Shown: piece after piece, positions 39,515-48,335 of the stretch | Layout: the number at the start of each line of letters is the position of its first letter | Numbering within the stretch: position 1 is the stretch's first letter | Assembly (NCBI GenBank): GCA_036525795.1 | Contig: DATCZS010000055.1 | Location: forward strand, 1-57,877 | DNA: 57,877 nucleotides | Direction: 5' to 3' | Source: DATCZS01 sp036525795 | Lineage (GTDB): Bacteria > Actinomycetota > Acidimicrobiia > Spongiisociales > ZC4RG35 | Notes under the pieces: generated by a model | Database searches by the model: none | What the model was told of the DNA's origin: nothing | Seen by the model: only the letters and a program-made list of their open reading frames with translations | Translations under genes and position numbers: made by a program

Positions 39515-40717
39515 ATGCCCGAGCGATGGACCGAGTCGATCCTTCACGTCGACATGGACGCGTTCTACGTCGAGGTGGAGCGGCTGCGACGTCCGGAGCT
39601 GAACGGGTTGCCGGTGGTGGTCGGTGGGGCGGGGGAGCGGAGCGTGGTGGCGGCGGCGTCGTACGAATCGCGCCGGTTCGGCATCGGATCGGCGATGCCG
39701 ATGACCCGCGCCAGGCGCCTGTGTCCCAACCTCGTGATCATCCCGCCCGACCACCGCGAGTACGGAAGGGTCTCCGAAGAGGTGTTCGAGGTCTTTCGTT
39801 CGTTCACCCCGGTGGTCGAGGGACTCTCGGTGGACGAGGCATTCCTCGACGTCTCGGGGCTCCGGCTGCACTACCCCGATCCCGTGACCATCGGTCATGC
39901 GATCAGGGCCGCCCTTCGCTCCGAGGTCGGCCTGCCGGCCTCGGTAGGGGTGGCGGCGACCAAGTTCGTCGCCAAGCTGGCCTCCGAGGCAGCCAAGCCG
40001 GATGGGCTCCGCCACGTCCCGCTGGCCGAGCAAGAGCGCTTTCTCGCCGCGCTCGGGGTGCGGGCGCTGTGGGGGGTGGGACAGGCCACCCTGGCCGGGC
40101 TGGCGGCGCTCGGGGTCGAGACGGTCGCCGATCTCGGCTCCGTGCCCCGCCGAACGCTGCAGGCATCGCTGGGAGCATCGCTGGCCGATCACCTGCTCGA
40201 TCTGGCGGCCGGACGCGACCCCCGTCCCGTCACGCCCGATCGGGAGACGAAGTCGGTCAGCGCCGAGGAGACCTACGACCGCGACCTGACGTCGGCAGAG
40301 GAGATCACCGTTGCGCTTCGGCTGCTGGCCGATCGGGTGGGACACCGGGTGCGCAGGGCGGGGCTCGCCGGGCGGACCATCCAGCTCAAAGTGAGACTGA
40401 ACGACTTCACGACCTTCACCCGGTCCGAGACCCTCGCCACTCCGGTCGACGCCGATCTGCACATCTTCCGTATCGCCGGCCGTCTGATCGAGCGGGTGGA
40501 GCGCGGCGGCAAAGGAGTTCGTCTCCTCGGGATCGGGGTTGCGTCGCTGGAGGGGCGCGACGCCCCGCGCCAGCTCAGCGCGGAGGCCGATCCCCGGTGG
40601 CACGAGCTCGACGTGGCGGTCGACGCGGTACGCGATCGGTTCGGCCTCGGGAGCATCGGACCGGCCGGTCTGAGCCGGCCAGGCCTCGATCGCGGAGAAG
40701 ATTCGAGCATCCGCTGA
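39515..40717 (+). CDS. dinB: DNA polymerase IV
   Basis: DinB has 400 residues, a Y-family translesion polymerase. Catalytic acids are in ILHVDMDAFYVEVE and LSVDEAFLDVSG; the palm and fingers include VAAASYESRRFGIGSAMPMTRARRLCP. Two helix-hairpin-helix-like segments (ALGVRALWGVGQATLAGLAALGVETVADL) and the little-finger domain (TIQLKVRLNDFTTFTR) follow. The position of the ribose steric gate is Tyr (DAFY), where E. coli has Phe. No beta-clamp motif is obvious at the C-terminus. It precedes DUF3040, a pairing I recall as usual in actinobacteria. Confidence 0.94.
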   Translation: MPERWTESILHVDMDAFYVEVERLRRPELNGLPVVVGGAGERSVVAAASYESRRFGIGSAMPMTRARRLCPNLVIIPPDHREYGRVSEEVFEVFRSFTPVVEGLSVDEAFLDVSGLRLHYPDPVTIGHAIRAALRSEVGLPASVGVAATKFVAKLASEAAKPDGLRHVPLAEQERFLAALGVRALWGVGQATLAGLAALGVETVADLGSVPRRTLQASLGASLADHLLDLAAGRDPRPVTPDRETKSVSAEETYDRDLTSAEEITVALRLLADRVGHRVRRAGLAGRTIQLKVRLNDFTTFTRSETLATPVDADLHIFRIAGRLIERVERGGKGVRLLGIGVASLEGRDAPRQLSAEADPRWHELDVAVDAVRDRFGLGSIGPAGLSRPGLDRGEDSSIR

Positions 40718-40735
40718 TTCGGAGGTGGCCGTATA

Positions 40736-41110
40736 ATGCCCGAGCACCTTCCCATCGGACCGTTCGACCATCCCATGCCCCTCGACGATCACGAACAGCG
40801 CATCCTCGACGAGATCGAGCGTCAGTTCTACGAGCAGGACCCCGACCTGGCCCATGCCGTTCGTGGCCTGTCGCGAACCAGGCGCCTGGGGATCCGGCTG
40901 CCGTTGATCGGCGTCGTCGTGGGAATCCTCATCGTGCTCGTCTCGTTCACGGCCAACACGCTCCTGGCGTTCGGGGGATTCGTCCTGATCGTGGCTTCGG
41001 CCACTGCCGTGGTCTATGGAATCCGCAGCCGCGGAATCGGGCAGGGCGATGCCGAAAAGCCGGGGGATGACGACCGCACATGGTGGGTGCGGCTCTTCGG
41101 ACGCGGCTGA
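40736..41110 (+). CDS. DUF3040 membrane protein
   Basis: The protein has 124 residues. MPLDDHEQRILDEIERQFYEQDPDLAHAV is the DUF3040 signature; two membrane helices (about 52-71 and 74-92) follow, and the C-terminus is polar. In other actinobacteria this gene sits between dinB and the mraZ-led division cluster; here about 7 kb separates it from mraZ. ATG 40736 has GGAGG 10 nt upstream; an internal ATG at 40775 matches the family's usual start but has no SD. Confidence 0.85.
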   Translation: MPEHLPIGPFDHPMPLDDHEQRILDEIERQFYEQDPDLAHAVRGLSRTRRLGIRLPLIGVVVGILIVLVSFTANTLLAFGGFVLIVASATAVVYGIRSRGIGQGDAEKPGDDDRTWWVRLFGRG

Positions 41111-41232
41111 GATTCAGCGACTAGAGTCCGCCTCCCTCCGGGCCTCAGACTGCGGGTGAGAGGTTCCGGACGGCGATCGTTTTCGACGGCCGGATCGTGC
41201 GCGCCCGGCCCGCTGTGGATTGAGAGGTTGCG

Positions 41233-41733
41233 TTGGAAGAGGGATTCACCGCCCAGGAGGCCCAGAGGCTCACAGGATGCACACATCACCAGCTGCGGTA
41301 CTGGGACAGGGTCGGCCTGGTATCGCCGACCATCCAGGGAACGGGCGGCAGGCCCGGGGTGCGTCGATTGTATGGTTTTCGCGATCTCGTCGCGTTGCGC
41401 GTGGTCAAGAGCCTCCTGGTGAACGGCATGTCCCTGCAACGGGTGCGAAGGGCGTGGGACTACCTGCGGCGTGAGGGTGCGATGGATCAGCACCTGGCCG
41501 AGGTCAGTCTGATCACCGACGGTCGGACCATCTTTCACGTCACCAACGACGAGGGCGAGCTGCTGGACGCCCTGCGGGAGGGCCAGCTGGTGTTCTTCGG
41601 GGCGATCGATCACATCACCCGCCAGGTGGAAGAAGACATCTCGCGCTTCGAGCTGGACCGGTCGGAGTTCCTGGCCATGCTGAGGCGGGTCGAGGACGAC
41701 GTCACCGAGGAGCTGGGCGAAGCGCACGGCTGA
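41233..41733 (+). CDS. MerR family transcriptional regulator
   Basis: The protein has 166 residues. The N-terminal winged helix (FTAQEAQRLTGCTHHQLRYWDRVGLVSP...RLYGFRDLVALRVVKSLL) is a MerR-type DNA-binding domain, closest to those with the 'RYW' motif. A helix (SLQRVRRAWDYLRR) and an effector-like C-terminal part with no Cys cluster follow, so it is not a metal sensor. TTG start at 41233, preceded by GAGAGG; no ATG or GTG fits upstream. The target is unknown. Confidence 0.85.
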   Translation: MEEGFTAQEAQRLTGCTHHQLRYWDRVGLVSPTIQGTGGRPGVRRLYGFRDLVALRVVKSLLVNGMSLQRVRRAWDYLRREGAMDQHLAEVSLITDGRTIFHVTNDEGELLDALREGQLVFFGAIDHITRQVEEDISRFELDRSEFLAMLRRVEDDVTEELGEAHG

Positions 41734-41768
41734 GGGCCATCCGCCCCGGGCCCGACCCGGCGAACGGG

Positions 41769-44099
41769 CTAGGAACGTCGCGACAGCGACGTCGGCATCA
41801 TCCAGGCGAGCGCACGGTGCGAGCGCTGATAGCGGTGCTCGATCCGATCCTCGGCCCTGGCGAAGGCCACCCGACCGTCCCCCCGCGGAGTCCCGCCGTA
41901 TGCGGCGGCCGTGTACATCGTGGCGAGCGGCAGCAGGTCGACGTGGGTCGATTCCGCGATCTCGAGAGGGGTCTGCGACGGCTCGATCCGTTCGCCGAGG
42001 TCGCGGAGCCGGTCGATGATCTCCTCCCAGGCGGCAGACACGTCCCCGGTCCTGATCCGGGCCATCCGTCGCCTGCGGCGCACCATCTTGAAGCCGGGCA
42101 GCGCGGAGAGAAGGGCGGCGATGCCGAGGACCCACCAGACCCAGGTCGGGAGGAGGAATCCGAATCCGGGCCGGAGGTCGGGGGTGGCGTCTCCGGCGGT
42201 GACGTCGATCTCGGGCAGCAGCGGATCGCGCTCGCCCGGGGTGCCGCTCTGGCCGGCGCCCGAGTCGATCTCGTCTGGTTGCGGGACGTACTCGCGGGGA
42301 TCGAAGCCGATCGTCGCGTCCGACAGCGACGGGTTCACGCCATCGGAACGAGGGGTGGGATCGAAGCGAACCCAGCCCTGGCCGTCCATCCACAGTTCGA
42401 CCCAGGCGTGGGCGTTCTGCTCGCGCACCACGATGACCTCCGAACCGTCCGACTGGGTCTCCACATCGCCCGGGGTGAATCCGAGGACGATGCGCGACGG
42501 AAGCCCGAGCGTCCGGGCCATCACCGCCATGGCCGTGGCGAACTGCTCGCAGTATCCGGTTCGGAAGTTGGGAGATTCGGGATCGAGCAGCCAGTCGGCG
42601 AGATCGAGTGAAGAGTGACCGGTGGAGACGTTCGGGGAGTACGTGAACAGGTCGGAGTCGCGGAGCCAGGCTTCGAGGATGAGTGCCTTCTCGAAGCGGG
42701 TGGCTCCCTCGTCTGTGATCTCCCTGGCAACGGTGCGCACCGAGACGGCCGTGTCTTCCGGGAGCGCCAGGTAGTCGTCGATGTCCGAGGGGCGGTCGAG
42801 GAACACCGGGGGAAGGGCTGATTGGGTGAACACCCCTCGTTCCGATGCCTCCTGGAAGATCGGCGAGAGGTCTCCGCCGAGCGAGGCGAGCTGGGCGATG
42901 TCCGGCTGGGGGATGTTCGACTGGAACTCGTATTCCCACCCGTCCCGGGACCGAAGGTCGATGCCGACCGAACCATCCTCCCGCACCCGGAAGCTCTCGC
43001 GAATCAGCTCCACGTCGCTCTGGAGAGAGAACGGGGAGTAGAGGACCGGGAGCAGCTGCTGGGCCAGTCCGGCGATCCTCACCCTGGCCGCCACCGGAAC
43101 GGTCGGCCCCTGGAAGGCCAGGTCGGGCCGCTCCCACCGACTGTCTCCTTGGCGAGCGAAGCTCTGGGCGCTCGGGACCCAGTTGGCGCCGTCGAAGGTG
43201 TCGAGGGTGATGAGGCGCCAGTACAGCTCCTGGCTGGGGGGAGCGGAATCGCTGACCGTGGCGTAGAACAGCGGCTCGTCACCCAGTGATATCAGGCTCT
43301 GCTGGAGGCCGACGAAGAGGTTGAAGGAGCTCCCGCCGTAGAGGCCGGTTCCGACCCCGGACTGATTGCGCCATTGGAGCACCCCGGACTCGGGGACGGT
43401 GGCCGCCAGCGCACCGCTCGAGTAGACCGCTCCGATCACCGCCACGGCGGCGGTGGCGAGGGGCACGGCACGCGATGTCCTCGGGAGGAGGACGCCCGAC
43501 CTCGCCCTCACGCGACCGGAGGAAGAATCCTCGAACCGCCCGAGGCTCACCAACACGAGGGCGCCGACGAGGGCGACCGCCACCAGCCAGCCGGTGCCGG
43601 GGGGACGGCGATCGAGGGTGGCGAGCTGGAGATAGAACACGAGACCGGGGACGCCCACGAGAAGCGGAAGGCGGCGGCCGGTGCCGATCACCGCCAGCGC
43701 GCCGAGCGACCAGAACACCACTGCGAGCAACGCCACCAGCCCGGCCACGGGAAGCACCGGCGCCGCCCCGAACCTGATGATCTCCCAGGCGAAGGACAGC
43801 TCCGCTCGCACCAGGGGGAGCGTGTCCCCGGTTGGAACGAATCCGAGCCACAGCGTGCCGGGCGCCGTGATCCTGAGGACCGCAATCGCTCCTCCCAGCA
43901 CCTGTAAGGCGAGGTGGGGTCCCGGGGACAGCCGGTAGCTGCGGGCGGCCCAGGCAAACGTGGCGCCGAGGACGGCGGCGGCGGTGAGCACCAGCGGCCA
44001 GGGCGGGCCCTCCACCTGCGGCTGAAGCAGGCGCGCCAGGCGGGCGAGCGCCAACCCGATGGCGGCGATGCCGCTCAGCCAGCCGAGGCGCCGAGCCAT
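41769..44099 (-). CDS. transglutaminase-domain membrane protein (TgpA-like)
   Basis: The protein has about 776 residues. The N-terminal 250 residues contain six to seven hydrophobic segments. The periplasmic part has a transglutaminase-like cysteine protease core: GYCEQFATAMAVMARTLGLPSRIVLGFTPG (Cys) and NAHAWVELWMDGQGWVRFDPTP (His, Asp). One more helix (about 645-665) and a C-terminal DUF4129-like cytoplasmic tail follow. It is the third gene of moxR-DUF58-tgpA, a widespread trio thought to act in envelope protein assembly or turnover. Start ATG 44099 or GTG 44123; both overlap the DUF58 gene. Confidence 0.9.
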   Translation of the reverse strand: MARRLGWLSGIAAIGLALARLARLLQPQVEGPPWPLVLTAAAVLGATFAWAARSYRLSPGPHLALQVLGGAIAVLRITAPGTLWLGFVPTGDTLPLVRAELSFAWEIIRFGAAPVLPVAGLVALLAVVFWSLGALAVIGTGRRLPLLVGVPGLVFYLQLATLDRRPPGTGWLVAVALVGALVLVSLGRFEDSSSGRVRARSGVLLPRTSRAVPLATAAVAVIGAVYSSGALAATVPESGVLQWRNQSGVGTGLYGGSSFNLFVGLQQSLISLGDEPLFYATVSDSAPPSQELYWRLITLDTFDGANWVPSAQSFARQGDSRWERPDLAFQGPTVPVAARVRIAGLAQQLLPVLYSPFSLQSDVELIRESFRVREDGSVGIDLRSRDGWEYEFQSNIPQPDIAQLASLGGDLSPIFQEASERGVFTQSALPPVFLDRPSDIDDYLALPEDTAVSVRTVAREITDEGATRFEKALILEAWLRDSDLFTYSPNVSTGHSSLDLADWLLDPESPNFRTGYCEQFATAMAVMARTLGLPSRIVLGFTPGDVETQSDGSEVIVVREQNAHAWVELWMDGQGWVRFDPTPRSDGVNPSLSDATIGFDPREYVPQPDEIDSGAGQSGTPGERDPLLPEIDVTAGDATPDLRPGFGFLLPTWVWWVLGIAALLSALPGFKMVRRRRRMARIRTGDVSAAWEEIIDRLRDLGERIEPSQTPLEIAESTHVDLLPLATMYTAAAYGGTPRGDGRVAFARAEDRIEHRYQRSHRALAWMMPTSLSRRS

Positions 44100-45253
44100 G
44101 TTCTGTCCATCGCCTTCCTCCACGAATCCGCCCAGCTCTCGTTGGGGCGGACGCCGATCGTCACCGCTCCCGCCCGCTGGAACGAGAGCTCAGACGAAGC
44201 CTGGGCCTCGCTCGCAGTCATGAGGAGCGTGCTGCGGTAGTCCCGAGACAGCAGGCGGTGAACCTCGAGCAGGTCGTGGTCGGGGATTCCGCCGACCAGC
44301 ACGAGCGCGCCGCCGCTGCCCGTCATGCGCAGCCGGGATGCCACCGCCCTGATGTCGAAGCGCTGCTCCCAATTCACCACGGCGAGCTGTTCCATCACCG
44401 CCGCGTATTGAGCCACGCTGGTGGTCACGGCGCCCCCCGCCCACAACTCGGCGTCGAACCCGGATTGAGCGAGATGTCGCACCACCGAGGCCGCCCCGCT
44501 GACGGCCTTCTCGAAGCAGTCGACCGATTCGTACGACGCCCGCCGGATGTCGAGCATCACCAGGGCCCGCGACTGCCAGGGGGTTTCCAGCTGGCGAATC
44601 ATCAGCTCGTCGCGTTTGGCGGATGTCGGCCAGTGAACCCGCCGAAGATCGTCGCCGTGGACGTATTCCCGCAGCGTGTAGAAGTCCTCGCCGCCCCGCT
44701 GGGCGAATTCCGGCCGGGAAGCCTGGAACGACGGATCGCGTCCGCGGGTGAGCGGAAACCCGCGCAGCTCCTCGACCCTGGGGTAGACGATCAACCGGTC
44801 GACGGTTTCCCCGACATGGGCGGAGGACGCCAGGCGGACGGCGTCGGTGACGGTGACCGTCACCGGGCCCACCGGGTAGACGCCCCTGGGCCGGCACACG
44901 ATCTGATACTGGGCGTCACCGCTCTCGCCGGGGGCGAGCGAACCCACCTGGAACACCGCGGTCCCGAGGGCGCCGACCGCATCCGACAGGGTGGCGTTGG
45001 TCAGGGCGCGGCGGCTTCGATTCGTGACGATCGCCTCGACGGTGGCGCGGTCCCCCTCGTGGACGAGGGTGGGGTAGAGGCGGCGCGAGATCCCGACCCG
45101 CGGCGTCGCCCACCGGACGAGGATCAATGCCGCTGCCACCGCCACGAGCACCACGACGCCGGCCGCCAGCAGCTCTATCTCGCCGAGCGCGACCCAGAGG
45201 ACCACCAGTGCGACGCCGACCCCGAAAGCCGCCCAGCCGCGATCGGTCAGCAC
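44075..45253 (-). CDS. DUF58 (VWA-like) protein
   Basis: The protein has 392 residues. Two N-terminal membrane helices (about 5-25 and 27-46), a beta-sandwich region with many short strands, then the DUF58 core YTLREYVHGDDLRRVHWPTSAKRDELMIRQLE and a VWA-like segment (RALVMLDIRRASYESVDCFEKAVSGAASVV, SGGALVLVGGIPDHDLL). GTG start 2 nt after the moxR stop. It probably works with the MoxR ATPase as a MIDAS-type adaptor. Confidence 0.9.
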   Translation of the reverse strand: MLTDRGWAAFGVGVALVVLWVALGEIELLAAGVVVLVAVAAALILVRWATPRVGISRRLYPTLVHEGDRATVEAIVTNRSRRALTNATLSDAVGALGTAVFQVGSLAPGESGDAQYQIVCRPRGVYPVGPVTVTVTDAVRLASSAHVGETVDRLIVYPRVEELRGFPLTRGRDPSFQASRPEFAQRGGEDFYTLREYVHGDDLRRVHWPTSAKRDELMIRQLETPWQSRALVMLDIRRASYESVDCFEKAVSGAASVVRHLAQSGFDAELWAGGAVTTSVAQYAAVMEQLAVVNWEQRFDIRAVASRLRMTGSGGALVLVGGIPDHDLLEVHRLLSRDYRSTLLMTASEAQASSELSFQRAGAVTIGVRPNESWADSWRKAMDRTWLGASAG

Positions 45254-45254
45254 C

Positions 45255-46232
45255 TCAGTTCGCCACTCGTGTGCTTCCGGGGACTGCCAGGTTGCGCAGC
45301 ACCGAGCCGATGACCTCGGGGATCGACGTGCCGCGCATCTGGGCTTCTGGCCGCAGCGCCATGCGGTGTTCCAGGACCGGGGTGGCCAGCGCCTTGATGT
45401 CGTCCGGTGTCACGAACTCGCGCCCCTCGCTCGCCGCCCGTGCCCGGGCGAGCCGTTGCATGGCCAGGGCCGAGCGGGGAGATGCCCCGAGGAGCAACTC
45501 CTCGTGTTCTCTGGTTCGCTCGATCAGATCGACGATGTAGCCCTTGACCGAGGGGGCGACGTGCACCTGGCGGGCGATCTCGACCAGCTCCATCACCTCG
45601 GCGGCGGCGATGACCGGAGCGAGGTCGAGGAAGGTCGAACGGATGCCGTGGGTGTCGAGGATCTCGAGCTCCTTTTCCCGGGTGGGGTAGCCGATCGTCA
45701 CCCGCATCGTGAACCGGTCGAGCTGCGCCTCGGGGAGGGGGTAGGTCCCCTCGTGCTCGAGCGGGTTCTGGGTGGCGACCACCATGAATGGCGGCGAGAG
45801 GACCCGGGTCACTCCGTCGATGGTCACCTGGCGCTCTTCCATCGCCTCGAGGAGGGCTGCCTGGGTCTTGGGGCTCGCCCGGTTGATCTCGTCTCCCACG
45901 ACGATGTTCGCAAAGATCGCGCCCGGCTTGAAGGAGAACTCGGACCGATCCCGATCCCAGACCGAGACGCCGGTGACGTCGGAGGGAAGGAGGTCGGGGG
46001 TGAACTGGATGCGGTGGAACGTGCAGTCGATGGAGCGGGCGATCGACTTGGCGAGGAGGGTCTTGCCGACTCCGGGAACGTCCTCGATGAGCACGTGGCC
46101 TTCGGCGACGAGACACATCAGCACGAGTTCGACCACGGACCGCTTGCCCTGGATCACCTTCTCGACGTTCGATGCGACGGCGTCGAATCGCCGTTCGAAC
46201 CATTCCACCTTTTCGCTGTTTGCTTCACCCAC
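45255..46232 (-). CDS. MoxR-type AAA ATPase
   Basis: The protein has 325 residues. Walker A GVGKT (in LIEDVPGVGKTLLAKSIA), Walker B VVGDEINRA, the sensor ATQNP and LGASPRSALAMQRLARARA near the C-terminus define a MoxR/RavA-type AAA+ ATPase. MoxR proteins act as chaperones with VWA-domain partners such as the DUF58 protein encoded next. GTG 46232 follows AGGAG by 9 nt. It is the first gene of the trio. Confidence 0.94.
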   Translation of the reverse strand: MGEANSEKVEWFERRFDAVASNVEKVIQGKRSVVELVLMCLVAEGHVLIEDVPGVGKTLLAKSIARSIDCTFHRIQFTPDLLPSDVTGVSVWDRDRSEFSFKPGAIFANIVVGDEINRASPKTQAALLEAMEERQVTIDGVTRVLSPPFMVVATQNPLEHEGTYPLPEAQLDRFTMRVTIGYPTREKELEILDTHGIRSTFLDLAPVIAAAEVMELVEIARQVHVAPSVKGYIVDLIERTREHEELLLGASPRSALAMQRLARARAASEGREFVTPDDIKALATPVLEHRMALRPEAQMRGTSIPEVIGSVLRNLAVPGSTRVAN

Positions 46233-46382
46233 GCTGGATGGCTCCTCGCTGGCGGCTGTCGTGAGGACTTTACCCCTGGTCGAGGCGTTGGTTCCGGGTA
46301 ACCTGTGCGCCGGGAGGCGCGCCCATCCCGGGCGCGGGTCGGGATGAGACACACCTCGGGCCGAGGGGGGATCTTGGCGGCG

Positions 46383-46583
46383 ATGCGGAGCGCGCCGCTC
46401 GTGGCGATTCGTCACGTCCGTCGGCGCTGGTGGGCTCGTGCTCCCTTCCTGCCGACGTTCTCCGAGCGGCACATGGCCTGGCGCCGTGCCACCGCGTATG
46501 GTTCTGCCTCCCATCCCATCGATCGGGCCGATCTCGTCGCCTACCTCGACTGGGTCAGGCGCTATCGGAGGGCGGTCGGATGA
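46383..46583 (+). CDS. small basic protein
   Basis: The protein has 66 residues: MRSAPLVAIRHVRRRWWARAPFLPTFSERHMAWRRATAYG..., ending LVAYLDWVRRYRRAVG. It is very rich in Arg and Trp. I recall short proteins with RHVRRRWWARAPFLP in other actinobacteria, without function. The stop overlaps the next ATG (ATGA), which supports it being real. Longer in-frame starts exist upstream but look less likely. Confidence 0.65.
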   Translation: MRSAPLVAIRHVRRRWWARAPFLPTFSERHMAWRRATAYGSASHPIDRADLVAYLDWVRRYRRAVG

Positions 46584-47149
46584 ACGGGCTCGAGCGCCGT
46601 CTGCGCGGAGTCGCCGGAGTGGCCGACCTCACGATCGAATTGGGAGACGGAGGCCTGGACGGCATACGAGTACGGATCGACGAGGGAAGTGACGAGGCCG
46701 AGGTGTTGGAGAACATCCGGCGCATCCTCGTGGCCTACGGGCTGCGATCGCGCAAGCACAGTGCCGAGCCATCTGCAGGGCTGCCGGTGCTCGGCGAACA
46801 GCCGAAGGTCGGGTCAGCAGAACCATGGGCGCGAGTTCGGCCGACGGCCGACGGCCTGGCGGTGGAGATCGCCAACTCCACCCATTCGGTCCTGGAGGCG
46901 GGAGAGCGCAGCCCGATCGGGGCGGCAGAGGCGATGGTGCGGGCGGTGGCCCGGTTCCGGGGGATGCATCGGCCCGAGCGCCTTGCGATCGCGCTCGACG
47001 ATCTCGACGGCGTCCGGGTGATCACGATGCTCGGCCGTCGCGGACCGGCGGTGGCCGTGTCGGCCGCAGTGTGCGAGCCGTCGCTCACCGAGGGCCTGTT
47101 TGCGGCCGCCGATGCTCTGGTGGCAGATCTGGAGTCCGCCCACGGTTGA
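46580..47149 (+). CDS. uncharacterised protein
   Basis: The protein has 189 residues and no membrane segment. The N-terminal 55 residues (ADLTIELGDGGLDGIRVRIDEGSDEAEVLENIRRILVAYGL) look like a small alpha/beta domain. A linker follows, then a second alpha/beta domain (LAVEIANSTHSVLEAGERSPIGAAEAMVRAVARFRG...RVITMLGRRGPAVAVSAAV). Not recognised. It is translationally coupled to the small basic protein and lies 37 nt before the HNH gene. Confidence 0.65.
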   Translation: MNGLERRLRGVAGVADLTIELGDGGLDGIRVRIDEGSDEAEVLENIRRILVAYGLRSRKHSAEPSAGLPVLGEQPKVGSAEPWARVRPTADGLAVEIANSTHSVLEAGERSPIGAAEAMVRAVARFRGMHRPERLAIALDDLDGVRVITMLGRRGPAVAVSAAVCEPSLTEGLFAAADALVADLESAHG

Positions 47150-47186
47150 CCCTTTCCCGGCGGTAGTCTGCCGTCGGAGGTCGAGC

Positions 47187-47690
47187 ATGGCGCGCACTCT
47201 GGTGCTGAATGCATCACACGAGCCGCTGTCGGTCGTCAGTTGCCGACGGGCGGTCGTGCTCGTCATCCGGGGCCGGGCGGTGGTGGTGGAACACCATGAT
47301 GCGCAATGGCGCTCCGAGCACGTGGTGGTTCCGGTGCCGTCGGTGGTTCGTCTCACCTCATACGTCACGGTGCCGTACACCCGCAACGTGGCGCTCACCA
47401 GGAACGCCGTGTTCAGCCGCGACGGCCACCGGTGTCAGTACTGCGCCGGCCCGGCGGAGAGCATCGACCACGTGGTTCCGCGCTCGCGCGGGGGCCAGCA
47501 CGAGTGGGAGAACGTGGTGGCGTGCTGCCGCCGGTGCAACGTGAAGAAGGGCAACCGCCTCCCGCACGAGGCCGGGTTCACGCTGCCGAGGCGACCGGCG
47601 ATGCCGATGCGGCACGCCTGGATCTACGCAAGCACCGGATTCGCGGTCGACCCGGTGTGGGAGCGATACCTGCTGGCCGAGAGCGCGTAG
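47187..47690 (+). CDS. HNH endonuclease family protein
   Basis: The protein has 167 residues. The N-terminal MARTLVLNASHEPLSVVSCRRAVVLVIRGRAVVVE is the usual start of this actinobacterial HNH subfamily. The HNH motif is complete: RCQYC, SIDHVVPRSRGGQHEWENVVACCRRCNVKKGNR (two CxxC zinc pairs, the His-Asn-His residues). It probably nicks or cleaves DNA, though the cellular role is unknown. GGAGG is 6 nt before the ATG. A heptamer array follows its stop. Confidence 0.92.
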   Translation: MARTLVLNASHEPLSVVSCRRAVVLVIRGRAVVVEHHDAQWRSEHVVVPVPSVVRLTSYVTVPYTRNVALTRNAVFSRDGHRCQYCAGPAESIDHVVPRSRGGQHEWENVVACCRRCNVKKGNRLPHEAGFTLPRRPAMPMRHAWIYASTGFAVDPVWERYLLAESA

Positions 47691-47691
47691 C

Positions 47692-47803
47692 CGGTCTCAC
47701 GTCTCACGTCGCACGTCGCACGTCTCACGTCTCACGTCTCACGTCTCACGTCTCACGTCTCACGTCTCACGTCTCGTGACTCAGGACTCGTGACTCAGGA
47801 CTC
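47692..47803 (+). repeat. tandem heptamer array ACGTCTC / GTGACTC
   Basis: Sixteen contiguous 7-bp units: CGGTCTC, then mostly ACGTCTC with two ACGTCGC, then alternating GTGACTC and AGGACTC. The 7-bp phase is unbroken across the change in unit. It starts 2 nt after the HNH gene and ends about 20 nt before the convergent USP gene. Confidence 0.95.
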
Positions 47804-47822
47804 GTGACCGACAACCGCCGAC

Positions 47823-48335
47823 TCACCGGCAGACGAGAACGGGAACGGGGGAACGGCGGACGAGCTTGGTGCCCACCGAGCCGAGGAGGCCGTCGAAGCG
47901 GCCCCGGCCGTGGGATCCGACCACGAGGACGTCGGCGTCGCATGCCTGCAGCTGGTCGAGCACCGCTGTGGTCGGGTCTTCTGACTCGATCCCCACCGTT
48001 TCGTATACGACTCCGCGACGCTCCAACGCTTGGCGGATCTCGGCGAGTCTCGTCTCGGTCTGGTCCTGTACGTACCGGTTGATGAACAGATCGTCGCCGG
48101 GCCAGCCCGATGCCCGCTCGCGGGGAGCGCTCGCCGACACGTACTCGGCGTCGGTGTCGATCGGCTCTTTCCGCTCGTATTCCTCGTAGGCCGCCCGGAG
48201 GGAATCGAGCACCGAGCGGGGGACCTCGACCGCCGTCACCACCCGGACCGATCCTGCCGGCCCCGCCAGGCGGGCGGCGAATTCGGCTGCTCGCTCGGCG
48301 GAGAGGCCGCCGTCTGAGGCCACCAGCACGCGCAC
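47823..48335 (-). CDS. universal stress protein
   Basis: The protein has 170 residues, one USP domain. It starts MRVLVASDGGLSAERAAEFA and ends with the ATP-binding loop VVGSHGRGRFDGLLGSVGTKLVRRSPVPVLVCR, matching G-x2-G-x9-G-S/T. The central part has an acidic insertion (YEEYERKEPIDTDAEYVSASAPRER). It probably binds ATP and acts in stress responses. It is divergent from mraZ. Confidence 0.92.
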   Translation of the reverse strand: MRVLVASDGGLSAERAAEFAARLAGPAGSVRVVTAVEVPRSVLDSLRAAYEEYERKEPIDTDAEYVSASAPRERASGWPGDDLFINRYVQDQTETRLAEIRQALERRGVVYETVGIESEDPTTAVLDQLQACDADVLVVGSHGRGRFDGLLGSVGTKLVRRSPVPVLVCR

